From positions 1 to 5,097 of the forward strand of contig CADCQZ010000375.1 in NCBI GenBank assembly GCA_902803675.1: 5,097 nucleotides of DNA, written 5' to 3'. Below, in pieces: positions 1-5,097 of the stretch. The notes beneath the pieces are model-generated. The model was not told the origin of the DNA, searched no databases, and saw only the letters and a program-made list of their open reading frames with translations. Every line of letters begins with the position of its first letter. The stretch's first letter is position 1. This DNA is from an uncultured Eubacteriales bacterium (GTDB taxonomy: Bacteria > Bacillota_A > Clostridia > Christensenellales > Aristaeellaceae). Position numbers and translations under genes: made by a program.

Positions 1-515
1 CCTGGGACTACTTCAAGCAGGCCTGGAAGCAGAACTTCTGCGGCTTCTATATGTATCAGACCTACGGCGGCTTCAACGATCAGGATGAGTTCAACCCGAA
101 GGATGACGGCTTCGAGTGGGGCTGCGTCGCGTTCCCCGTCGGCCCGAAGGGCACCACCTACACCAACGTGGTCAGCGACAACGTCTACGTGATCCCGAAC
201 TGCTACGACGCCGAGACCGTCGGCAAGATCGCTTACATCTACTCCCTGTGGGCCAGCGCGACCCCCGGCTATGACGATGAGTTCGCCTGGATCGGCAACA
301 AGTACAACAAGACCGATGACCGCGCCGTGGACGAGACCTACGCCATGCTGCGTGAGCCCGAGCACTGCTCCGCTGACAAGGTGCTGTACCTCGGCTCCGT
401 CAACGATGTTGAAGGTCAGGACTTCCTGTGGAACCTGGGCGGCAGCACTCCCGCTGAACTGCTCGAGGCCAAGCTGCCCGTGTGGCAGACCCTGCTGGAT
501 GCCTTCAACAAATAA
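1..515 (+). CDS. Extracellular sugar-binding protein of an ABC transporter, C-terminal part (5' truncated)
   Basis: This is the last 170 residues of a protein whose start lies before the window; the frame opens at base 3 and ends with TAA at 513-515. It resembles the C-terminal lobe of family 1 carbohydrate-binding lipoproteins of ABC importers. The visible signs are a segment reading FPVGPKG followed by a VVSDNVYVIPN stretch, the usual pattern in which a proposed ligand-lobe strand precedes a run of helices, then many aromatic residues (WASATPGYDDEF, AWIG) and a terminal helix (LPVWQTLLDAFNK). Its likely role is to capture oligosaccharides outside the membrane and deliver them to a permease, which is not visible here. 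It ends just before a strong terminator, so it belongs to an upstream transcription unit, though the neighbouring glycosidases suggest a related plant-polysaccharide substrate. Codon choice is very biased to AAC, AAG, GAC and TAC, which would fit high expression. The family is fairly secure; the substrate is not known. Confidence 0.8.
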   Translation, partial: WDYFKQAWKQNFCGFYMYQTYGGFNDQDEFNPKDDGFEWGCVAFPVGPKGTTYTNVVSDNVYVIPNCYDAETVGKIAYIYSLWASATPGYDDEFAWIGNKYNKTDDRAVDETYAMLREPEHCSADKVLYLGSVNDVEGQDFLWNLGGSTPAELLEAKLPVWQTLLDAFNK

Positions 516-532
516 GCTTTGACCCTTTCACG

Positions 533-562
533 CCGCCGCGCCCCTGGCGCGGCGGTTTTTTT
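533..562 (+). terminator. Rho-independent terminator after the binding-protein gene
   Basis: CCGCCGCG at 533-540 pairs perfectly with CGCGGCGG at 548-555, and two more C-G pairs close the stem to 10 bp around a 3-nt loop at 543-545. Seven T residues follow at 556-562. The hairpin starts 17 bp after the TAA stop, so it ends the upstream unit and separates it from the GH10 promoter. Confidence 0.93.
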
Positions 563-603
563 GAGGGCTTTGGGATTTTCCGGTATCGGTCCATCCGGCC
601 CTG

Positions 604-612
604 TGCTATAAT
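604..612 (+). promoter_or_regulatory. Extended -10 promoter for the GH10-GH5-GH130 unit
   Basis: TGCTATAAT gives a perfect TATAAT at 607-612 preceded by the TG of an extended -10 element. At 17 bp spacing the -35 position (584-589, TATCGG) is a poor match to TTGACA, so the extended -10 probably compensates or an activator helps. Transcription would begin near 618-620, giving a leader of about 30 nt. It lies between a terminator and a start codon with a good ribosome binding site, which supports the call. Confidence 0.72.
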
Positions 613-636
613 GGTGATGACAGATCTGGCCCTGAC

Positions 637-643
637 AGGAGGG
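637..643 (+). promoter_or_regulatory. Ribosome binding site of the GH10 gene
   Basis: AGGAGGG lies 5 nt before the ATG at 649. It is a near-perfect Shine-Dalgarno sequence and fixes the start, since the hydrophobic signal peptide begins directly at this ATG. Confidence 0.85.
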
Positions 644-648
644 ATTCT

Positions 649-1854
649 ATGAAAAAGATCATCGCGCTGCTGCTGCCCCTGATCCTGCTCATGTGTGTTT
701 CCGGGCACGCCGAAAACGCTCCGGAAGGCCTCTGCGCTCTGGCCGCCCGCCACGGGTTCAGGCTGGGCAGCTGCCTGAGCTTCAATCAGATGAGGGACCA
801 GAAGTATCTGGACATCCTCAAGGCCCATTTCAACAGCGTCACCATGACCAACGAGATGAAGGCCTATACGCTGCTGGATGAGAGGGCGTCCCGCGGCGCC
901 GCGGACGGCATGCCCGTGATGAATTACGCCATGGCGGACGCCATGGTGGGCTGGGCGCGCAATAACGGCATCGCCGTGCGGGGGCACACCCTGGTGTGGG
1001 ACGCGTATATGTGCGACTGGTACTTCCATGAGGGCTATGACCCGAAGCAGCCCTACGCGGATCAGGAGACCGTCCGGAAGCGCACCGAGTACTATATCCA
1101 CGAGGTCATCACCCACTTCGAGGAGAAGTTCCCGGGCACCGTGTACTGCTGGGATGTGGTCAATGAGGCGGTGGCGGACAGCGCCGGGGAGTACGCTCCC
1201 GGGGACGCGCGGCACCTGCGCCTCAAGCGCAGCGGCGCGGACAACCTGTTCCAGAAGTACATGGGGGACGATTACGTGGCCCTGGCCTTCCTGTACGCGC
1301 GGGACACCGTGGAGCATTTGGGCGCCGATATCGACCTGTATTACAACGACTACAACGCCTTCTTCGGGGATAAGGCCGCGGCGATCCTGGCCCTGGCGGA
1401 CAGCGTCAATACCTTCGCGCCGGACGGGAACGGCGGTTTCAGGAAGCTGATGGACGGCGTGGGCATGCAGGGATACATCGGCGGCTACGGCACCCAGCAG
1501 GGCTGCCTGGAGAACGGGTATCTGGACATGATCCGCAGCGCGATCCTGGGCTATCATGAAAAGGGCCTCAAGGTGCAGATCACGGAGATGGCGGTGCGCA
1601 ATTTTGAGAAAGAGCAGGCCGCGAGGCACGCGGAGTACTACGCCGACCTGTTCAGGGTGTTCACCGATCTCAACACGCCGGAGGGCAATCCCCTCAACTG
1701 CGTGGCGATCTGGGCCCTGACGGACGATCCCACCGCCCCCAAGGGCAGCTACACGTACAGCCTCAACAGCCCCTACGGCGGGCTGCTGGACGAGAAGCTC
1801 GGGGTCAAGGACGCGTTCCGGCTGGTGGAGAACGTGCTGCGCGGGGACGAATGA
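649..1854 (+). CDS. Secreted GH10 family endo-beta-1,4-xylanase-like glycoside hydrolase with an atypical active site
   Basis: This 401-residue protein is a single-domain GH10 (beta/alpha)8 barrel; the family typically cleaves beta-1,4-xylan internally with retention. Residues 1-21 form a signal peptide (KK, a long leucine-rich core, probable cleavage after GHA-21), so it is exported. Visible GH10 motifs are NEMK (68-71), RGHTLVW (111-117), WDVVNEA (168-174) with acid/base E173, GVGMQG (270-275), ITEM (311-314) with nucleophile E313, and IWALTD (354-359). Conserved K71, H113, W117, N172, Q274 and W355 are present. Odd points: by alignment from memory to Cellulomonas fimi Cex, Q87 is Y120, H205 is Y276, D235 is A315, W281 is A363, and the His after LVW is D118. 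Both glutamates remain, so hydrolysis is plausible but specificity may differ. No carbohydrate-binding module is seen. It is first in an operon, 31 bp before the GH5 gene. Family is secure; xylanase activity is inferred. Confidence 0.9.
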   Translation: MKKIIALLLPLILLMCVSGHAENAPEGLCALAARHGFRLGSCLSFNQMRDQKYLDILKAHFNSVTMTNEMKAYTLLDERASRGAADGMPVMNYAMADAMVGWARNNGIAVRGHTLVWDAYMCDWYFHEGYDPKQPYADQETVRKRTEYYIHEVITHFEEKFPGTVYCWDVVNEAVADSAGEYAPGDARHLRLKRSGADNLFQKYMGDDYVALAFLYARDTVEHLGADIDLYYNDYNAFFGDKAAAILALADSVNTFAPDGNGGFRKLMDGVGMQGYIGGYGTQQGCLENGYLDMIRSAILGYHEKGLKVQITEMAVRNFEKEQAARHAEYYADLFRVFTDLNTPEGNPLNCVAIWALTDDPTAPKGSYTYSLNSPYGGLLDEKLGVKDAFRLVENVLRGDE

Positions 1855-1885
1855 GGTCATCGTTTCGGAAAGGGGAGAGGACTGG

Positions 1886-2203
1886 ATGAGGAAAAATATC
1901 ACGTTTATCGCGCTTCTTTGCGCTCTGGTCATGGCTTTGGCCGGGTGCTTCGCGGAGGAGACTGTGGAGGTGCCCCAGCTCAACACCGCCCGTCGGCCGG
2001 TGCCGGACAACGAGGCCATGGCGTTCCTCAAGGCCATGGGCGTGGGCTGGAACCTGGGCAACACCTTCGACGCCATCGGGAAGAACCTGCGCGGGGACCG
2101 GGAGATGGACCTGGAGACCTACTGGTGCGGCGTCATGACCAACGAGAAGATGTTCGATGCCCTGAAGGAGGCCGGCTACGGCTGCGTGCGCATCCCGGTG
2201 TGA
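1886..2203 (+). CDS. N-terminal fragment of the broken GH5 (lipoprotein signal plus first barrel strands)
   Basis: If the TGA terminates translation, this 105-residue piece is what is made. It contains the lipobox signal, a short linker rich in Pro and Glu, the first barrel strand with GWNLGNTFDA and the second strand ending at VRIPV. It lacks both catalytic glutamates, so it cannot be an active glycosidase. It is listed because an automatic caller would report it as a separate small gene. Confidence 0.55.
   Translation: MRKNITFIALLCALVMALAGCFAEETVEVPQLNTARRPVPDNEAMAFLKAMGVGWNLGNTFDAIGKNLRGDREMDLETYWCGVMTNEKMFDALKEAGYGCVRIPV
2201..2203 (+). other. In-frame TGA codon inside the GH5 reading frame
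   Basis: The codons run CGC ATC CCG GTG TGA TGG AGC GAC. TGA serves as the normal stop of the GH10 and GH130 genes, and TGG encodes Trp throughout, so a reassigned code is not supported. A change from Ser TCA would be a single C-to-G substitution. Confidence 0.92.
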
Positions 2204-2269
2204 TGGAGCGACCATGTCTCGGGGGACGGCTTCACGATCTCCGGCCGCTGGCTGGACCGGGTACAGGAA

Positions 2270-3085
2270 GTGGTCGGCTGGGCGCTGGAGCGGGGGTTTT
2301 ACGTGATCCTCAACATCCATCACGACGAGTACGAGTTCTATCCCTCCTCCGACCGGTACGAGAGCTCCGCCCGGTATATCTCTTCCGTCTGGTCCCAGCT
2401 GGCGGAGCGCTTCCGGGACTGTGACGAGCACCTGATCTTCGAGTCCATGAACGAGCCCCGCCTCATCGGCACCGGGTATGAGTGGGTGTTCAACAAGACT
2501 ATCCCGGACTGTGTGGACGCCGCTGAGTGTCTCAACAAACTCAATCAGCTGTTCGTGGACACGGTGCGCGCCTCCGGGGGGAACAACGCTTCCCGGTATC
2601 TGATGGTGCCCGGGTACGACGCCGCGCCGGACGGGGCGCTCAATGACTTCTTCCGCCTGCCCGAGGACAGCGCCGACAACCGCATCATCGTGTCGGTCCA
2701 CGCCTACACGCCCTATCCCTTCGCCCTGCAGGACGGAGGCACCAAGGAGTTCAACCTCAACTACCAGGCCCAGCTGCAGGAGATCGTGTCCTTCATGAAC
2801 CTGCTCTACGGCCGGTACATCGTCAACGGCATCCCGGTGGTGATCGGTGAGTTCGGCGCCCGGGACAAGGGCAACCTGAAGTCCAGGGTGGATTTCACCG
2901 CCTTCTACACCGCCGCCGCCAGCGCCAGGAACATGCCCTGCCTGTGGTGGGACAACGGCGCTTTCAAAGGGAACGGCGAGCTGTTCGGCGTCCTGGACCG
3001 CCGGACGGGCACTTTCCGGTATCCTGAGATCGTCGAGGCCATGATCACCTACGGCGGTTATGACAAGCTCCCCGATCCGCAGTGA
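2270..3085 (+). CDS. C-terminal fragment of the broken GH5 (catalytic half)
   Basis: The same frame can be opened at GTG 2270 to give 271 residues with both catalytic glutamates (NEP and GEFG motifs). Reinitiation here is doubtful: the only purine-rich stretch (AGGAA, 2265-2269) abuts the GTG with no spacer, the GTG is a normal Val in an amphipathic helix (VQEVVGWAL), and the fragment would lack the export signal and the conserved Arg of VRIPV. It is best read as the continuation of the upstream fragment, not an independent gene. Confidence 0.45.
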   Translation: MVGWALERGFYVILNIHHDEYEFYPSSDRYESSARYISSVWSQLAERFRDCDEHLIFESMNEPRLIGTGYEWVFNKTIPDCVDAAECLNKLNQLFVDTVRASGGNNASRYLMVPGYDAAPDGALNDFFRLPEDSADNRIIVSVHAYTPYPFALQDGGTKEFNLNYQAQLQEIVSFMNLLYGRYIVNGIPVVIGEFGARDKGNLKSRVDFTAFYTAAASARNMPCLWWDNGAFKGNGELFGVLDRRTGTFRYPEIVEAMITYGGYDKLPDPQ

Positions 3086-3127
3086 TAAGGATCCCGATCA
3101 TCATCACGAAAGGATGTATCAAAAAGT

Positions 3128-4150
3128 ATGAGCCAGCATCGCATCATCGCGCCTGATCTCCCCAATATCCCCTGGCAGGAAAGGCCGGAGGGCAATACCA
3201 ACTCGCCCCTGTGGCGTTACGACGCCAACCCCATCATCGACCGGAACCCGATCCCCGGCGTCGCCCGTATCTTCAACAGCGCCGTGATGCCCTATGAGGG
3301 CGCCTTCATCGGCGTGTTCCGCGCGGAGCAGACCGACGGCGTGCCCTTCATCTACCTGGGCCGCAGCGCCGACGGGATCCACTGGGAGTTTGAGAAGGAC
3401 CGGATCCCCTTCACCGACGAGGAGGGAAAGCCCTTCATGCCCATCTACGCCTATGACCCCCGTCTGGTCAAGGTGGAGGACACCTACTACATCATCTGGT
3501 GCCAGGATTTCTGGGGCGCGGCCATCGGCATGGCCAAAACCACGGATTTCAGGACCTTCACCCGCGTGGAAAATCCCTTCCTGCCCTTCAACCGCAACGC
3601 GGTCCTGTTCCCCCGCAAGATCAACGGCAATTTCATGATGCTGTCCCGCCCCAGCGACAGCGGCCACACCCCCTTCGGGGACATCTTCGTCAGCGAGAGC
3701 AGCGACCTCATTTACTGGGGACGGCACCGCCACGTGATGAGCCGGGGCAGCGGCTGGTGGGAGAGCCTGAAGATCGGCGGCGGCGCCGCTCCGATCGAGA
3801 CGGATGAGGGCTGGCTGATCTTCTACCACGGCGTGACCAACACCTGCAACGGGTATGTCTATTCCATCGGCGGCGCCATCCTGGATATCGATGAGCCGTC
3901 CAGGGTGAAGTACCGCTGCGACAGCTGGCTCCTCACGCCGGAAAAATGGTATGAGGAACGGGGCTTCGTGCCCAATGTGGTGTTCCCCTGCGCCACCCTG
4001 CAGGATCCGGCCACCGGCAGGATCGCCGTGTACTACGGCGCGGCGGACAGCTATGTCTGCCTGGCCTTCGGCTACACGGACGAGATCATCGATTATATCA
4101 AGGCCCACAACAAGCTGTCCTGGGACGATACGGACATCGGCCGCCGCTGA
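3128..4150 (+). CDS. GH130 family beta-mannoside phosphorylase (mannooligosaccharide phosphorylase-like)
   Basis: This 340-residue protein matches GH130 inverting phosphorylases, which split beta-1,4-mannosides with inorganic phosphate to give mannose 1-phosphate. It lacks a signal peptide, so it is cytoplasmic and needs imported oligosaccharides. Motifs of the five-bladed propeller are visible: NPIIDRNPIPGVARIFNSAV (34-53), GVFRAEQ (62-68), YLGRSADGIHW (76-86), YAYDPRL (107-113) with D110 as the expected general acid, NRNAVLFP (155-162), LSRPSD (172-177) and FYHGV (232-236). R156, R174, K215 and H234 fall where phosphate contacts are known in characterised mannosyl phosphorylases (recalled, not aligned). 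Its length and start suit the GH130_2 mannooligosaccharide type better than the longer mannosylglucose phosphorylases, but this is tentative. The ATG is the most upstream start available in frame after the preceding stops; its Shine-Dalgarno (AAAGGA, 3109-3114) is 13 nt away, longer than ideal. It lies 42 bp after the GH5 gene and is probably cotranscribed. Confidence 0.9.
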   Translation: MSQHRIIAPDLPNIPWQERPEGNTNSPLWRYDANPIIDRNPIPGVARIFNSAVMPYEGAFIGVFRAEQTDGVPFIYLGRSADGIHWEFEKDRIPFTDEEGKPFMPIYAYDPRLVKVEDTYYIIWCQDFWGAAIGMAKTTDFRTFTRVENPFLPFNRNAVLFPRKINGNFMMLSRPSDSGHTPFGDIFVSESSDLIYWGRHRHVMSRGSGWWESLKIGGGAAPIETDEGWLIFYHGVTNTCNGYVYSIGGAILDIDEPSRVKYRCDSWLLTPEKWYEERGFVPNVVFPCATLQDPATGRIAVYYGAADSYVCLAFGYTDEIIDYIKAHNKLSWDDTDIGRR

Positions 4151-4161
4151 TGCGCATCAGC
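4146..4161 (+). repeat. 16-bp perfect palindrome across the GH130 stop codon
   Basis: GCTGATGCGCATCAGC is identical to its own reverse complement and contains the TGA stop (4148-4150). In RNA it could form a 6-bp stem with a GCGC loop just before the terminator hairpin. It could also be a dimeric repressor site upstream of the GH3 promoter, about 85 bp before its -35. It does not fit the usual LacI-family operator pattern well. Function is unknown. Confidence 0.5.
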
Positions 4162-4185
4162 ATACGGACCAGCCATACAGCAACA

Positions 4186-4224
4186 GGGACCGCCCGGTTT
4201 TCCGCGCCGGTGCGGCCCTTTTTT
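4186..4224 (+). terminator. Rho-independent terminator after the GH130 gene
   Basis: GGG (4186-4188) and CCGC (4190-4193) pair with GCGG (4212-4215) and CCC (4216-4218), leaving A4189 bulged. An inner CCGG/CCGG stem (4194-4197 with 4207-4210) closes a 9-nt loop, with T4211 bulged. Six T residues follow at 4219-4224. It ends the GH10-GH5-GH130 unit 36 bp after the stop codon. Confidence 0.88.
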
Positions 4225-4246
4225 ACGGTTATTTCATAATCAGTTA

Positions 4247-4275
4247 GTGACAGAAAGAAAAATGTATGATATAAT
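4247..4275 (+). promoter_or_regulatory. Sigma-A type promoter of the GH3 gene
   Basis: GTGACA at 4247-4252 (five of six matches to TTGACA) is spaced exactly 17 bp from a perfect TATAAT at 4270-4275, which also carries the TG of an extended -10 at 4267-4268. The DNA just upstream (4219-4246) is AT-rich in an otherwise GC-rich region and could act as an UP element. Transcription should start near 4281-4283, leaving a leader of about 75 nt. Confidence 0.9.
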
Positions 4276-4341
4276 TTTTCCATCACAAATGAAAATGACC
4301 GTCTCACCGATCAAAGGAACATTCCGTTCATCGAGTCGACA

Positions 4342-4348
4342 GGGAGGA
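4342..4348 (+). promoter_or_regulatory. Ribosome binding site of the GH3 gene
   Basis: GGGAGGA lies 8 nt before the ATG at 4357. No other in-frame start codon exists between here and the promoter, so it decides the start. Confidence 0.85.
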
Positions 4349-4356
4349 GAACCATC

Positions 4357-5097
4357 ATGAAGCATCAGGATATCATTTCCCAGATGACCCTGGAAGAAAA
4401 ATGCCATCTTCTTTCCGGCCGGGATTTCTGGCAGACACAGAGCGTCCGCCGTCTGGGTGTTGAAAACGTGACGCTGTCTGACGGGCCGCACGGCATCCGC
4501 AAGCAGGAAGGGGCCGGCGACCAGCTGGGTCTGAACGGGTCTGTCCCTGCCACCTGCTATCCCACCGCCGCCACCATGGCCAACAGCTGGGATCCGGAGC
4601 TGGGCGAGGAGCTGGGCCGGCACCTGGGGGCGGAGGCCGCCAGCCAGGATGTCTGCGTGCTGCTGGGCCCCGGGATGAACATCAAGCGCAATCCCTTCTG
4701 CGGGCGGAACTTTGAATACTTCTCCGAGGATCCGTACCTGGCCGGCAAGATGGCGGCCGGCTACATCCGCGGGATCCAGGAAAAGGGCGTCTCCGCCTGC
4801 CCCAAGCACTTTGCGGCCAACAACACGGAGCTGCGCCGCATGGCGTCCGACTCGGTGATGGACGAGCGCACCCTGCGTGAAATCTACCTGACGGGCTTTG
4901 AAATCGCGGTGAAGGAAGCGCATCCCAAGTCCATCATGAGCTCCTACAACATGATCAACGGCGTTTACGCCAACGAAAACGCCCACCTGCTGCAGGAAAT
5001 CCTGCGGGATACCTGGGGCTTTGACGGCTTCGTGGTCAGCGACTGGGGCGCCTGCAACGATTTCGTGGACGGCGTGCGGGCGGGCTCCCATCTGGAA
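4357..5097 (+). CDS. GH3 family beta-glycosidase (beta-glucosidase/xylosidase type), N-terminal part (3' truncated)
   Basis: The frame is open from ATG 4357 to the window end, giving 247 residues of a protein that in this family usually has about 700-800. GH3 enzymes remove sugars from non-reducing ends with retention. Clear motifs are LSDGPHGIR (40-48), [12 protein letters not shown] (102-113), [15 protein letters not shown] (116-130), [11 protein letters not shown] (148-158), [14 protein letters not shown] (195-208) and GFVVSDWGA (224-232), with D229 the expected nucleophile. K150-H151, R117 and D42 match substrate-binding positions of the (beta/alpha)8 domain. The acid/base residue and the alpha/beta sandwich and FnIII-like domains would lie beyond the window. 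No signal peptide is present, so it likely acts in the cytoplasm on imported oligosaccharides. It has its own strong promoter and is separated from GH130 by a terminator, so it is a separate unit. Family is near certain; sugar specificity (glucose, xylose or other) is not readable from this part. Confidence 0.95.
   Translation, partial: MKHQDIISQMTLEEKCHLLSGRDFWQTQSVRRLGVENVTLSDGPHGIRKQEGAGDQLGLNGSVPATCYPTAATMANSWDPELGEELGRHLGAEAASQDVCVLLGPGMNIKRNPFCGRNFEYFSEDPYLAGKMAAGYIRGIQEKGVSACPKHFAANNTELRRMASDSVMDERTLREIYLTGFEIAVKEAHPKSIMSSYNMINGVYANENAHLLQEILRDTWGFDGFVVSDWGACNDFVDGVRAGSHLE

Larger units (their letters stand above)
1886..3085 (+). pseudogene. GH5 family lipoprotein endo-glycanase (cellulase/hemicellulase) interrupted by an in-frame TGA
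   Basis: The frame holds 399 sense codons plus one TGA at codon 106, before a tandem TGA TAA end at 3083-3088. Residues 1-21 are a lipoprotein signal (charged start, hydrophobic core, lipobox LAGC with C21), so the product would be membrane-anchored outside the cell. GH5 landmarks are GWNLGNTFDA (54-63), VRIPV (101-105), LNIHHDE (142-148), ESMNEP (186-191) with acid/base E190, SVHAY (270-274), GEFG (321-324) with nucleophile E322, and LWWDNG (353-358). All eight classic GH5 positions seem present (R102, H145, N189, E190, H272, Y274, E322, W355). The stop sits between VRIPV and WSDHV, where relatives usually have Ser or Thr; reading continues cleanly afterwards, so there is no frameshift. It may be a recent nonsense mutation, an assembly error or, less likely, readthrough. 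The layout recalls the broad-specificity GH5_4 group, but subfamily and substrate (beta-glucan, xyloglucan, mannan) are not settled. A Shine-Dalgarno GGAGAGG at 1874-1880 sits 5 nt before the ATG. Confidence 0.85.

Noticed and set aside
597..638. Short direct repeats around the GH10 -10 box (GGCCCTG at 597 and 628, TGACAG at 618 and 633)
   Set aside because: The units are only 6-7 bp with unequal spacing and have no matching copies at the GH3 promoter, so there is no support for an operator.
664..711. GH10 as a lipoprotein through C16
   Set aside because: The residue before the Cys is Met, which is not accepted in lipoboxes, and a good type I cleavage site (GHA) follows.
505..2076. Long minus-strand open frame of 523 codons opposite the GH10 gene
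   Set aside because: It runs through the terminator and promoter, resembles no protein family, and is low-complexity (rich in V, H, R, G). It is the expected antisense shadow of GC-rich codons. The long minus-strand frames at 1805-2701, 3119-4108 and 4240-5091 are rejected for the same reason.
2201..2260. Selenocysteine insertion or general TGA reassignment
   Set aside because: No convincing stem-loop follows the TGA, GH5 enzymes do not use selenocysteine at this place, and TGA is the true stop of GH10 and GH130 (followed by a terminator in the latter case).
1918..2424. Plus-strand open frame across the GH5 stop codon in another frame
   Set aside because: Its translation is Arg/Gly/Pro-rich with no motif, and the GH5 family motifs lie in the other frame on both sides. 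There is no frameshift at the TGA; the ATG overlapping it at 2203 is out of frame.
3114..3131. Five-codon mini-ORF (MYQKV) overlapping the GH130 start
   Set aside because: The only nearby Shine-Dalgarno (AAAGGA) overlaps its ATG and cannot serve it; the overlap is most likely chance.
4148..4359. Continuous frame from GH130 into the GH3 leader if the TGA at 4148 were read through
   Set aside because: The frame is open by chance up to the TGA at 4358, but it crosses a terminator and a promoter and has no protein-like continuation; GH130 already has full family length.

Overview
The window looks like part of a Gram-positive-type polysaccharide utilisation locus, probably from an uncultured gut or rumen Clostridia-like bacterium. 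The evidence for this is GC-rich coding DNA with GC-dominated third codon positions, strong AGGAGG-like ribosome binding sites, TATAAT promoters in AT-rich gaps, a lipobox-anchored glycosidase and a run of plant-fibre enzymes with a sugar ABC-transporter binding protein. The assignment rests on style and gene content, so no genus can be named. All genes lie on the + strand.

Region by region: (1) 1-515 holds the last 170 residues of an extracellular sugar-binding protein, closed by a strong intrinsic terminator at 533-562. (2) An extended -10 promoter near 604-612 starts a three-gene unit: a secreted GH10 xylanase-like protein (649-1854), a GH5 lipoprotein glycanase broken by an in-frame TGA at 2201-2203 (1886-3085), and a cytoplasmic GH130 mannosyl-phosphorylase (3128-4150). 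The internal gaps are only 31 and 42 bp, with no terminator between genes. A 16-bp perfect palindrome overlaps the GH130 stop, and a terminator follows at 4186-4224. (3) A well-formed promoter (GTGACA, 17 bp, TATAAT with TG extension) at 4247-4275 drives a separate gene, a GH3 beta-glycosidase that begins at 4357 and runs off the window end.

Working model (inference): the GH10 and GH5 enzymes cut hemicellulose or beta-glucan outside the cell, the solute-binding protein hands oligosaccharides to an ABC importer, and cytoplasmic GH130 and GH3 finish them by phosphorolysis and hydrolysis. The exact polysaccharide is unclear, because GH10 suggests xylan, GH130 suggests mannan or glucomannan, and GH5 and GH3 are broad families.

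The two observations most worth checking are the nonsense codon inside an otherwise perfectly conserved GH5, and a GH10 that keeps both catalytic glutamates but lacks several normally near-invariant active-site residues, including the His/Asp pair that supports the nucleophile. I saw no RNA genes, CRISPR arrays, insertion sequences or clearly undescribed multi-gene system.
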